A stretch of DNA of 64,000 bases from Flavobacterium sp. (GTDB taxonomy: Bacteria > Bacteroidota > Bacteroidia > Flavobacteriales > Flavobacteriaceae). Position numbers and translations under genes: made by a program. The DNA lies in assembly GCF_017744675.1 (NCBI RefSeq), contig NZ_JAGIAV010000001.1:928151-992150 (forward strand). The letters run 5' to 3'. This document shows, one piece after another, positions 16,287-24,470 of this stretch (position 1 is the stretch's first letter; each line of letters opens with the position of its first letter). A model generated the notes under the pieces. It ran no database searches, was not told the DNA's origin, and worked only from the letters and a program-made list of their open reading frames with translations.

Positions 16287-16351
16287 ACCATATAAGTTAT
16301 ATAAGAAATATAAGCCGCTTTGCTAAAATGAACTTATATGACTTATATGGT
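16287..16351. repeat. ACCATATAAG-type palindromic element
   Basis: Arms ACCATATAAGTTATATAAG (from 16287) and CTTATATGACTTATATGGT (to 16351), with one mismatch. It separates the divergent mvaD and tspO genes and reaches the tspO promoter region. Confidence 0.8.
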
Positions 16352-16394
16352 TTAAATTTTCTTTTGACTATTTTTGAATTCAAAATTTGATAAA

Positions 16395-16871
16395 ATGAAT
16401 AAGTTCGTAAAAATCGCTATAGCTTTAGTTATATGTTTAACAGTAGGATATTCTGCAAGTTTGGTTACAAGACCAAGTATTGAGACTTGGTATGTAACTT
16501 TAGAAAAACCTGTTTTTAATCCGCCGAATTGGATTTTTATGCCGGTTTGGACAGTGCTTTATATTTTTATGGCAATTGCAGCTGCTTTGGTTTGGGATAG
16601 AATAAAAGAAAATACGGAAGAAGTAAAAAAAGCATTGCTTTTCTTCATCATTCAGTTGATTTTAAATTCAATCTGGTCATATTTATTCTTCGGATTGAAA
16701 AATCCAATGTTAGCTCTAATCGAAATTGTGCTGCTATGGCTGATGATTTATGAGACATACCTGAAATTTATCAAAATCAACAAAACAGCAGGATATTTAT
16801 TAATTCCGTATTTGGCTTGGGTTGGATTTGCTACGGTTTTGAATGCAAGTATTTGGTGGTTAAACAAGTAG
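16395..16871 (+). CDS. tspO: TspO/MBR family protein
   Basis: About 158 residues and five membrane helices, with the TspO hallmark 'PVFNPPNWIFMPVWTVLYIF' (about residues 35-54, WxPxWxxLY) and 'NSIWSYLFFGLKN'. TspO proteins bind porphyrins and related tetrapyrroles and affect heme and stress physiology. The frame is open from 16374, but the ATG at 16395 begins a typical 'MNKFVKIAIALVI' helix. A TATTTTTG element at 16369-16376 could be its -7 box; no good -33 is seen. Confidence 0.9.
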   Translation: MNKFVKIAIALVICLTVGYSASLVTRPSIETWYVTLEKPVFNPPNWIFMPVWTVLYIFMAIAAALVWDRIKENTEEVKKALLFFIIQLILNSIWSYLFFGLKNPMLALIEIVLLWLMIYETYLKFIKINKTAGYLLIPYLAWVGFATVLNASIWWLNK

Positions 16872-16875
16872 TTTT

Positions 16876-17631
16876 TTAATTTTTAATCTCCGTTTTCAGT
16901 TTCTTAAATTCTTCATTTTTAGCATATAAAAAATCCATTGTATAAAGTAGATTTTTCTGTTTTAGAATAACTTCCGAGTGCGGATCGGCTGTACAGAATT
17001 CTAGAAAAAGAGTTTTTTCATCATGATTTAATTTTAAGTCTTTTGTAAAGAAATCCAGAGGGCAGGTTGCTTCCGCAAATGTTTTGAAATCTAATTCGGA
17101 AGTTTTCTTTTTGGATTTTTTGTTTGTGGCGTCTTCTTTCTTAAATAAGTCTACAAGACCTTTCCCCATTGCCATAAAATTCATTCCATTGGCAATAGAT
17201 CCGTCATTGACACCAGTATATTTTTCTAAACTTTGAGAAGCTTTCAATAACGCAATTGAGTCTGAAACTTCTTGAGGAGTATTAACTTTTGGAAATTTTA
17301 TATTCGTAATTAAAACTTCTTCCAATTCTTCAGGCTTCAAAATCATATTAACCACAATATTATTTTGATCGATATTTTCCTGAGATATTTTCAACCTTTT
17401 AAAAAAGTAGTCTTTAGAGAAGAAAAGTACACTGTCGTTTGAACGAACTAGAATCGAAAATTCTCCTAGTGTATTTGTTCTTGTGCTGATTTTGGCAGTT
17501 TTATTAATTACTTCCACTTTACTAAGCGGAATGTTTTGCGAAAGAACTTTTCCATTCAACACTTTTTCATTTTGAGAAACGCTGATTTGATAAGTGAAAA
17601 TAGAAATTGTGGTAAGTAATTTTACTCTCAT
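16876..17631 (-). CDS. Secreted protein with CarboxypepD_reg-like domain
   Basis: The 251-residue protein has a signal-like N-terminus ('LLTTISIFTYQISVSQ') and then a beta-sandwich of the carboxypeptidase regulatory-like type: 'LNGKVLSQNIPLSKVEVINK', 'RTNTLGEFSILVRSND', which is common as an extension on TonB-dependent receptors but stands alone here. The C-terminal half is helical and unassigned ('KASQSLEKYTGVNDGSIANG', 'GKGLVDLFKK'). Similar stand-alone proteins are frequent in flavobacteria. Function unknown. It converges on tspO with only 4 bp between stop codons. Confidence 0.72.
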   Translation of the reverse strand: MRVKLLTTISIFTYQISVSQNEKVLNGKVLSQNIPLSKVEVINKTAKISTRTNTLGEFSILVRSNDSVLFFSKDYFFKRLKISQENIDQNNIVVNMILKPEELEEVLITNIKFPKVNTPQEVSDSIALLKASQSLEKYTGVNDGSIANGMNFMAMGKGLVDLFKKEDATNKKSKKKTSELDFKTFAEATCPLDFFTKDLKLNHDEKTLFLEFCTADPHSEVILKQKNLLYTMDFLYAKNEEFKKLKTEIKN

Positions 17632-17704
17632 ATAGGATTAATTAGTTGAGAGTAAAATTATTAGAATAGTCTTAACGAAAACTTACAGAATCTGTAAATT
17701 CTTG

Positions 17705-18379
17705 TTAATTAAATTGAATCGAGTTTTTGAATTTCTCTAATTCACCTTTATTAAATAGAACAGGCCCATGTCCAAAACACAATATTTTAGGTTGTAATGA
17801 CACCAACTTTAATATTGATTTTCTATTGATTTCTTGGTCTGTTGTGAATAGGTAAGGAGGTTCATGCAAGCCAACTTTTGTAGTGAGTAAATCCATATTT
17901 ACCATGGCATCACCAACAATTAAAACCCCGTCTTTTTCTCTAAAAAAAGACAAATGACCTCTTGAATGTCCAGGGGTTTCAATAACCATAAATCCGCCGA
18001 TTTGATCTCCTTCTTTTAGAGTTTTAGAAACAGAATGTCCTCTTCCTGCCCAAAATTTTTTCTGAAGTTTTGAAATAATATGATTCGGATTCTGGTATTC
18101 TGTAGTTACATTTCCGTTTTCAGCAAATTCTTTATCAAGTTCACTGCATAAAAGCGGAACATTCAGGGTTTCGCAGATTGCTTTGCTGCTTCCCTGATGA
18201 TCGGCATGAGCATGCGTTAGTGCGTGTTGGGTAACGGTTTTGTCTTTAAGGACTTTTAATATTTTATTGGCAGAACTTCTAATTCCAGCATCAATTAAAA
18301 CATCTTCAATTAAATAACAGTTTATAGCGTTTCTAGGAAATAAAGGGATTTGATAAACGTCTTTGGCAATATTCTTCAT
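17705..18379 (-). CDS. MBL-fold metallo-hydrolase
   Basis: The 224-residue protein has the metal-binding 'THAHADHQGSSK' (HxHxDH, about residues 75-86), 'ETPGHSRGHLSFF' and 'GHGPVLF' of the metallo-beta-lactamase fold, probably a two-zinc hydrolase of the glyoxalase II-like branch. Substrate unknown; antibiotic resistance is unlikely from this family branch. It lies 60 bp downstream of a Crp/Fnr regulator gene on the same strand, a pairing that suggests the regulator controls it. Confidence 0.85.
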   Translation of the reverse strand: MKNIAKDVYQIPLFPRNAINCYLIEDVLIDAGIRSSANKILKVLKDKTVTQHALTHAHADHQGSSKAICETLNVPLLCSELDKEFAENGNVTTEYQNPNHIISKLQKKFWAGRGHSVSKTLKEGDQIGGFMVIETPGHSRGHLSFFREKDGVLIVGDAMVNMDLLTTKVGLHEPPYLFTTDQEINRKSILKLVSLQPKILCFGHGPVLFNKGELEKFKNSIQFN

Positions 18380-18439
18380 CTTTTCAAATTTTGTTTTGGC
18401 AAAGATTCGAATTTGGCTTTTTAATCCACTTGATAAATG

Positions 18440-19021
18440 TTAAGAAATGTCTTGGCGGATTCTGCTCAGCGATTCTGGAGTAATTCCGAGAAAAGAAGCG
18501 ATATAAATTAAAGGCGTTCGCTGGATTATTTTGGCTGGAGCCGAAGCTAAAAAAGTCTGGTATTTTTCTTTGGCAGGAATCATTTGCAGTTTTAAAACGC
18601 GATCTGCCATGCAGAGGTAATTCTGCTCGGCCAGAATTCTTCCGACACGATCCCAATTTGGAATTTCGTTATAGAGAAATTGCATTTTTTCGAAAGAAAT
18701 CGAAAGCACTTCGCAATCTTCAATACATTGAATATTCTCAAAAGATGCCGTCTGGTTGATAAAGCTGGAATAAGAAGCAATAAAACCTTCGTCAGTACTT
18801 AAATACGTCGTAATTTCTTTTCCGTCTTTTAAGTAATAGACCCTCGCCAATCCGTTCAAAATAAAGAAAATCTTGTTACTGATTTTTCCCATTGACGAAA
18901 GATATTCTTTGGCATTAAATTTTTGATATTCAAAACAAGAGGCAATTGTCCCAATTTCATTTTCAGAAAAAGAGGCAATTGCTGTGATCTGTTTTTGGAG
19001 TGAAAGATTTTTATTTGCCAA
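18440..19021 (-). CDS. Crp/Fnr family transcriptional regulator
   Basis: The 193-residue protein has a cyclic-nucleotide-binding-like beta-roll (about 20-120, 'FILNGLARVYYLKDGKEITT') and a C-terminal helix-turn-helix ('IASFLGITPESLSRIRQDIS'). No cysteine cluster for an Fe-S sensor is seen, so it is not a classic Fnr; small Bacteroidota members of this type often act locally. It probably regulates the MBL-fold gene behind it, which is inference from position. Confidence 0.85.
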   Translation of the reverse strand: MANKNLSLQKQITAIASFSENEIGTIASCFEYQKFNAKEYLSSMGKISNKIFFILNGLARVYYLKDGKEITTYLSTDEGFIASYSSFINQTASFENIQCIEDCEVLSISFEKMQFLYNEIPNWDRVGRILAEQNYLCMADRVLKLQMIPAKEKYQTFLASAPAKIIQRTPLIYIASFLGITPESLSRIRQDIS

Positions 19022-19044
19022 TTATTATGTAACAGTATATTTTT

Positions 19045-20412
19045 TTATTGGATACTAATTTTTTCTATTGCCCATTCTTTGTTTAAACCTGCTCCAGTTG
19101 CTTTTACTATTACAAATAAATTATTTCCAGCAGAATTACTAAACACAAAAAATGGTTCAGCATCATAAAATACTTTTTCTGATTCATTTTTAGAAACTAA
19201 AAATTGCTCTAATGATATTTTGTTTTTAAAAGCAAGATTTGTGTCATTATATACATAAACGTAAGGAAGTTTCTTTTGAATCCAACTATCATCAGCTACA
19301 AGTAGTAGATAAAGATTATTTTTGGCTGCTGAATGGTCTAACCATTGAATAGGTGAGTATGGGTTTGTTTCAGTATTGATTGTGCCGTTATATATCATAT
19401 CCTGACTTCTAAGTTCCGAAGTTTTAAAGACAGTTTTTCCTCTAGTAAATATTCTATTACCATCTTCAGAAAACCATAGATTTCCGTTCATAATATAATC
19501 TCCATGATAAGGAGAATCATAGCCATATTCTGCATTTCCATTTTGAATATCATATTTTTCTATATCTGATGGAGATAAATTGTTTTCTGCGCCATATATG
19601 TATTTACCTGATGGATGTAATCGTGCTTTATTTCCTTCGTAAATTTTCTCGCCAATATGTTCGTACTCATTATCAGTTATCAAGTTTAAATTGATGGATC
19701 TTATAAAAGTTGATTGTCCATTCTTAGGAAAAACATATGCCCATTTATTGTTTCCAAGAACAATATCATTAGCGTAACAAGATATAGGATAAGTTTTTGT
19801 GATAGTTTTGTTAATTAAATCGATGTAAGAAATGTATCGATCATGTCCAGCAACGGCTGTCTTTCCGTCTAGAGATAATGAAATACATGTAGGGGCGTAT
19901 GACAAAGGTATACTTTCAATCAAGCCTGTATTTGTAGATAGAATATTTACTGCGGCTGGACTTGCAGAGACATATACAAGTTGATTGGTAACTTTAGAAA
20001 ACTCTGCATCGACAACATCAGAATTTAAAATTACCTTTTGTTCTACGTAATTAGTTACACTTACAACTATTGAATCTTTTTTATTATTAATATTTAAATA
20101 TAATTTTGAGTACGATTTGCCATTTGGTAAGTTTTGCTTATCAACCGTAACCGTAATTTCATCATGATTTAGAGCAGTTACAACTCCATCTTTTTTAGAA
20201 AGATTTACATAATTTTTTGAATTTGTCAACGTATAATTTAAAATTGATTCACCTTGATTTTCAATATTAAGAACAAGTTTGTTGTTGAAAATTGTAAAAT
20301 TTAAGGTGTCTGGCACTGAGTAAGTTGCTTCTTTAGTTTGTTCATTAGAATCATTACTTGAACAGCCAATAATTGTTAACAATGTGATTAATGCTAATAC
20401 AATTTTTTTCAT
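19045..20412 (-). CDS. Beta-propeller lipoprotein with N-terminal BACON-like domain
   Basis: The 455-residue protein has a lipoprotein signal ('LALITLLTIIGCSS', Cys at about 17). Residues about 30-125 look like a BACON/Ig-type domain ('LSKKDGVVTALNHDEITVTV', 'LPNGKSYSKLYLNINNKKDS'). The rest is a beta-propeller with YVTN-like words ('AEFSKVTNQLVYVSASPAAV', 'PTCISLSLDGKTAVAGHDRY', 'RLHPSGKYIYGAENN'). It is a close paralog of the next gene upstream (20470-21540), which lacks the BACON-like part. BACON domains occur in surface glycan-binding or mucin-associated Bacteroidota proteins; the ligand here is unknown. Confidence 0.7.
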   Translation of the reverse strand: MKKIVLALITLLTIIGCSSNDSNEQTKEATYSVPDTLNFTIFNNKLVLNIENQGESILNYTLTNSKNYVNLSKKDGVVTALNHDEITVTVDKQNLPNGKSYSKLYLNINNKKDSIVVSVTNYVEQKVILNSDVVDAEFSKVTNQLVYVSASPAAVNILSTNTGLIESIPLSYAPTCISLSLDGKTAVAGHDRYISYIDLINKTITKTYPISCYANDIVLGNNKWAYVFPKNGQSTFIRSINLNLITDNEYEHIGEKIYEGNKARLHPSGKYIYGAENNLSPSDIEKYDIQNGNAEYGYDSPYHGDYIMNGNLWFSEDGNRIFTRGKTVFKTSELRSQDMIYNGTINTETNPYSPIQWLDHSAAKNNLYLLLVADDSWIQKKLPYVYVYNDTNLAFKNKISLEQFLVSKNESEKVFYDAEPFFVFSNSAGNNLFVIVKATGAGLNKEWAIEKISIQ

Positions 20413-20469
20413 ATTATATTAAAAAGAAAAGGTGAATATTAATTGGTTTTAATTAAAAAAAAACATTTG

Positions 20470-21540
20470 TTAGTTGATATCGATTTTTTGAATTGCCCAT
20501 TCTTTGACTAAGTCAGAATTAACGGCTTTTGTTATCACAAACAAACGATTTTCTGTTGAGTTGCTAAAAACAAAATAAGGTGCAGCATCATAAGTTTCTA
20601 CACTATTTCTTTCTGCCTGATTGAAATATTTTTCCAAATCAAATTTCTTTACATAACTAAGATCTGAATCGTTAAAAACATAAATGTTGTTTAGTTTTAT
20701 CGGATTCCAATCATCATCATTTGAAAAAATCACATATAATTTGGCTTTTGAAGAAGAATGATCTAGCCAATTGACCATATAATTGTTTTCAGAAGGAATT
20801 TGGCCATTGTATACACCATCTAAACTATTAAGTTCAGAAGTCTTTAAAACATTTCTATTTCTTGTAAAAAGCCTATTACCATCTTCTGAAAACCATACGT
20901 TAGAAATAGTATAGCTCTGTTCTTCAAAATCAGATTCATATCTATCATCAATATTTCCATTTTTAACTGTAAGTTTTTGAACTTTAGATCTTGATGACGG
21001 ACTTTGTGCATAGATATACTTGCCTGAAGGATGTAATCTTCCTTTAGTTCCTGCGTATGTCTGATTGTACATACTTTCAGGCATTTCATAATTATACTCC
21101 AAATTCATATTAACACTTCTTAAATACGTCCATTGATCTTTTTCAGGAAAAACATACGCCCATTTATTTTTTCCAAGAACAATATCAAGCGCAGAACAAG
21201 AAATATCGTAGGTCTGGATTATGGATGGATTTTTTAAATTAACATGTGTGATGTGGCCATCATGACCTACTACAGCTGTAATGCCATCTTGTGAAATAGA
21301 AATACATTTAGGAGGATAAGCCAATGATATTTTTTTAAATGATTCTGTCTTAGAATCAAAAATATTTACTTGTGAAGGGTTTGATGAAACATATACTAAT
21401 TGATCCGTTTTTTTTGAATATTCAGCATCAATTACATTTGTACTTAGCAATATTTTGCTTTCTTTAATATTTTCCGAATCAGTAGAATCACAGGCAAATA
21501 CCGTAAAAAGTAGAATAGTTGCCAAGAGTATTTTTTTCAT
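20470..21540 (-). CDS. Beta-propeller lipoprotein, paralog of the neighbouring gene
   Basis: The 356-residue protein has a lipoprotein signal ('ATILLFTVFACDS', Cys at about 17) followed directly by the propeller: 'DAEYSKKTDQLVYVSSNPSQ', 'CISISQDGITAVVGHDGHIT', 'KGRLHPSGKYIYAQSPSS' and 'VWFSEDGNRLFTRNRNV' line up one for one with words in the downstream paralog. The two arose by tandem duplication, after or before gain of an N-terminal BACON-like domain. The lipid anchor places it at a membrane, perhaps the cell surface. Function unknown. Confidence 0.7.
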   Translation of the reverse strand: MKKILLATILLFTVFACDSTDSENIKESKILLSTNVIDAEYSKKTDQLVYVSSNPSQVNIFDSKTESFKKISLAYPPKCISISQDGITAVVGHDGHITHVNLKNPSIIQTYDISCSALDIVLGKNKWAYVFPEKDQWTYLRSVNMNLEYNYEMPESMYNQTYAGTKGRLHPSGKYIYAQSPSSRSKVQKLTVKNGNIDDRYESDFEEQSYTISNVWFSEDGNRLFTRNRNVLKTSELNSLDGVYNGQIPSENNYMVNWLDHSSSKAKLYVIFSNDDDWNPIKLNNIYVFNDSDLSYVKKFDLEKYFNQAERNSVETYDAAPYFVFSNSTENRLFVITKAVNSDLVKEWAIQKIDIN

Positions 21541-21633
21541 TAATTGTTTAGTTTTTATTTGTAAGGGAGGTCTTGTTTAAAGCGACAAATATAGAAAAGT
21601 ATTTGAAAGAATCCTTACGGTAAAACTACTTGA

Positions 21634-22281
21634 TTATAAAATCTCAATTAATTCTGAAGCCGTATTCACAACCAGTTTTGCACCGCTGTTTTTTAATTCT
21701 TTTTCGGTTCTGTAGCCCCAAGTAACGCCTACAGGAAACATATTGGCATTTACAGCTGTTTGCATATCGATATCAGAATCGCCGACAAAAAGAATTTCTT
21801 CAGGTTTTAAATTCCATTTTTTGCCAATTGCTAACGCTTCAAATGGATTAGGTTTTTTTAGCGCTTCTGTGCTTAAACCAATCGCTGTATCAAAATGATT
21901 TGGAAATATTTCAGATGCTATTTTCTTTGTCAATTCATCGGCTTTATTTGAGAAAACCGCCATTTTAATGTTTTGCGAAGTCAGGTTTTCTAACAACTCC
22001 ACAATTCCATCATAAGGTTTGGTTTTCAGCGTACAGATTTCACGATATTCGTTAATCATACATTCAAAACAAATTTCAATCTGTTCGTCCGAATTGTTGC
22101 TTGCAGGAAGTGCTTTGCTAACCAAATTTCGCAATCCGCTTCCAATAAAATATTGATACGTATCGTAAGTATGAGTGGGGAAATTTAGACCTTGAAGCAC
22201 TTTGTTCATCGCATCTGAAATGTCTTCTAACGAATTGACTAATGTGCCATCTAAATCGAAAATAATTCCTTTAAATTTCAT
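21634..22281 (-). CDS. HAD family hydrolase, phosphoglycolate phosphatase-like
   Basis: The 215-residue protein shows all HAD motifs: 'IFDLDGTLVNSLEDI' (nucleophile Asp and acid Asp), 'AVFSNKAD' (motif II), 'KKPNP' (motif III Lys) and 'LFVGDSDIDMQTA' (motif IV), with a C1 helical cap as in Gph/PGP phosphatases. It would dephosphorylate a small phosphate ester, phosphoglycolate being the guess by similarity. It starts 6 bp after the flavoprotein gene upstream, so the two share a transcript. Confidence 0.85.
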   Translation of the reverse strand: MKFKGIIFDLDGTLVNSLEDISDAMNKVLQGLNFPTHTYDTYQYFIGSGLRNLVSKALPASNNSDEQIEICFECMINEYREICTLKTKPYDGIVELLENLTSQNIKMAVFSNKADELTKKIASEIFPNHFDTAIGLSTEALKKPNPFEALAIGKKWNLKPEEILFVGDSDIDMQTAVNANMFPVGVTWGYRTEKELKNSGAKLVVNTASELIEIL

Positions 22282-22287
22282 GTTGTA

Positions 22288-23514
22288 TTAAATATTTTGA
22301 GCCAGAATAAACCCGCTTGTCCAGGCGTTCTGAAAATTAAATCCTCCTGTTATGGCATCGATATTGACAATTTCTCCAGCAAAATAAAGGTTCTCGTGTA
22401 TTTTGCTTTCCATGGTTTTAAAGTTGATTTCTTTTAAATCGATTCCGCCAGCTGTTACAAATTCCTCCTTAAAAGTACTTTTGCCGTTGACTTTAAATTC
22501 AGATTTTGTTAATTGTGAAGTTAAATTCTGCAATTGATTTTTAGATAAATCCGCCCATTTCATTTCTGCATCAATTCCCGAAGCCAAAACCAAACTTTCC
22601 CACAAACGATTTGGGAAGTCAAAAGGTGATTTTTTAGAAACTGCTTTTTTAGCGTGTTCTTGTTTTAAGTCTTTTAAGATTTTTTCAGCATCTTCATAAT
22701 CGACATCATTTAGCCAATTTACAAAAATGGTAAACTGATAATTTTTATCGTGCAGAATGCGTGCGCCCCAAGCCGAAAGCTTCAAAATGGCGGGTCCGCT
22801 CATTCCCCAATGCGTAATTAACAAAGGTCCTGTTGATTCTAATTTGGTGTCTTTTACATTTACGGTAACTTGTGCCGCAACGCCTGGCAATTCTTTTATT
22901 CTAGAATCTTTGATATTGAAAGTAAATAGGGAAGGAACAGGACTTACAATGGCGTGACCGTGCTCTTGAAGCATTTCCCAAATTTTGGGATTGCTTCCGG
23001 TTGCCATTACTAATTTTTCAGTAGCATAATTATCAGTTTGCGTATCAATTTTCCAGTGATTTTCTTTTTTGAAAATCGACTGAACACTTTGTCCCGTAAG
23101 TACTTTTATGCCTAATTTTTCAGTTGCTTTTAAAAAACAATCGATTATAGTTTGTGACGAATTGGAAACTGGAAACATTCTGCCGTCTTCTTCGATTTTT
23201 AATTCAACACCATGTTTTTCAAACCATTCGATTGTATCTCCTGAGCAGAATTGGTGAAAGGGTCCGCGAAGTTCTTTTTCGCCGCGAGGGTAAAATTTTA
23301 CTAATTCGTTGGGTTCAAAGCAAGCGTGCGTGACGTTGCATCGTCCGCCACCCGAAACGCGGACTTTAGAAAGAACTTCTTTTCCTCTTTCTAAAATAGC
23401 GATTTTCAGTTTCGGATTTTTCTCAGCAATATTGATTGCGGTAAAAAAACCTGCAGCGCCTCCGCCAACGATTATTATGTCGAAATTTTTAATCATATTT
23501 TTTTTGGTTGCCAC
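22288..23514 (-). CDS. FAD-dependent oxidoreductase of the HI0933/BaiN family
   Basis: The 408-residue protein has an N-terminal dinucleotide-binding motif 'DIIIVGGGAAGFFTAINIAE' (about residues 10-29), the family mark 'KVRVSGGGRCNVTHACFEP' (about 49-67), 'VMATGSNPKIW' and a C-terminal 'FAGEIVNIDAITGGFNFQNAW' that closes the FAD site. The HI0933-like family includes BaiN, but for most members the substrate is unknown. It is cytosolic and co-transcribed with the HAD phosphatase gene behind it. Confidence 0.88.
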   Translation of the reverse strand: MATKKNMIKNFDIIIVGGGAAGFFTAINIAEKNPKLKIAILERGKEVLSKVRVSGGGRCNVTHACFEPNELVKFYPRGEKELRGPFHQFCSGDTIEWFEKHGVELKIEEDGRMFPVSNSSQTIIDCFLKATEKLGIKVLTGQSVQSIFKKENHWKIDTQTDNYATEKLVMATGSNPKIWEMLQEHGHAIVSPVPSLFTFNIKDSRIKELPGVAAQVTVNVKDTKLESTGPLLITHWGMSGPAILKLSAWGARILHDKNYQFTIFVNWLNDVDYEDAEKILKDLKQEHAKKAVSKKSPFDFPNRLWESLVLASGIDAEMKWADLSKNQLQNLTSQLTKSEFKVNGKSTFKEEFVTAGGIDLKEINFKTMESKIHENLYFAGEIVNIDAITGGFNFQNAWTSGFILAQNI

Positions 23515-23661
23515 TAATTACACGAATTGGCACTAATTTTTTTGCCACAGATTAAAATGATTTACACAGATTTTTTCAAATTTAAATATGAATAAATTAA
23601 TTCGTGGAAATTTGTGTAATTCGTGGCGAAAAAAAATCCTTCTAATCAGTGTAATCTGTGG
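23510..23661. repeat. Two nested GCCAC-type palindromes
   Basis: Outer pair: GCCACTAATTACACGAATT (23510-23528) with AATTTGTGTAATTCGTGGC (to 23627). A second pair starts GCCACAGATTAAAATG (23544) and ends AATCAGTGTAATCTGTGGC (23643-23661). The left arm overlaps the first codons of the flavoprotein gene. Confidence 0.75.
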
Positions 23662-23666
23662 CTATT

Positions 23667-24344
23667 CTATATTTTGTCTGGATTATCAGAGATAATTCCG
23701 TTTACTTTATAGCTTTTTACTTTTTGAATGTCTTCTTCTGAGTTTACTGTCCAAGGGAAAACCAAGAATTCTTTTTCTTGAATTTGCTGCACATTTTCTT
23801 TATTCAATAACTGAAAATCAGGGTTGATTGCTTTTGCTTTTATCGATTCGGCGAAAGCCAAAGCAGTTTCAATATTTTCTTCGGTTAAAACGCCAATCGG
23901 AATATTTGGATTTAAACTTGAAGTTTCCTGAAGCATATTCCAATCGAAACTTGAAATTATAAAGTTATTGTAATTCCATTTTTTTTCTGAAATATATTGC
24001 TCAATTATCCAAACAACTTTAGGAGCAGTTCCTAAACCTTTTAATTCAATATTGATCAGACATTTTTTGTCAACCAAATCAAAAACCTCATTTAAAGTTG
24101 GAATTTGGAATTTTTCATCAATCAGAAAAGATTTTAATTCAGATAATGAAAAAGTATTTACCAAACCCTCTCCGTTAGTTGTTCTGTCTATGGTTTCGTC
24201 ATGAATTACGATAATATGTCCGTCAGCGCTTAGGTGAACGTCAAGTTCAATTCCGTCTGAATGTAAGTCTAAGGCTTTTTGAAACGCTTGAAGTGTATTT
24301 TCAGGTTCGTATGCTTTTGCACCTCTATGAGCTATTTTTAGCAT
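23667..24344 (-). CDS. Glycerophosphodiester phosphodiesterase
   Basis: The 225-residue protein has 'IAHRGAKAYEPENTLQAFQKAL' near the N-terminus (catalytic His and Arg) and 'IELDVHLSADGHIIVIHDETIDRTT' with the metal-binding Glu, Asp and second catalytic His, the standard GDPD (UgpQ-like) pattern. It would split glycerophosphodiesters to glycerol 3-phosphate and an alcohol. No signal peptide is seen. It lies downstream of the glucan operon on the same strand, separated by a palindromic element, and is probably not functionally tied to it. Confidence 0.9.
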   Translation of the reverse strand: MLKIAHRGAKAYEPENTLQAFQKALDLHSDGIELDVHLSADGHIIVIHDETIDRTTNGEGLVNTFSLSELKSFLIDEKFQIPTLNEVFDLVDKKCLINIELKGLGTAPKVVWIIEQYISEKKWNYNNFIISSFDWNMLQETSSLNPNIPIGVLTEENIETALAFAESIKAKAINPDFQLLNKENVQQIQEKEFLVFPWTVNSEEDIQKVKSYKVNGIISDNPDKI

Positions 24345-24398
24345 TTTCTGAGTTTTTTTTCTAACCGCAAAGGTCGCAAAGATTTATTAGAATAAATA

Positions 24399-24460
24399 GC
24401 CACGAATTCACGAATTTTTATTCTCAAAGATTGTAAAAAATAAATTCGTGAATTCGTGGC
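24399..24460. repeat. GCCACGAATTC-type palindrome, perfect 19-bp arms
   Basis: GCCACGAATTCACGAATTT (24399-24417) is the exact complement of 24442-24460, with a 24-nt loop. It sits between the GDPD and GH13 genes. GCAAAGG / TCGCAAAG words precede it. Confidence 0.9.
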
Positions 24461-24470
24461 GGAAAAAATT

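Noticed and set aside
17705..18379. Beta-lactamase-type resistance gene
   Set aside because: The MBL fold is right, but length and motifs fit general metallo-hydrolases of the glyoxalase II-like branch, not secreted beta-lactamases; no signal peptide.
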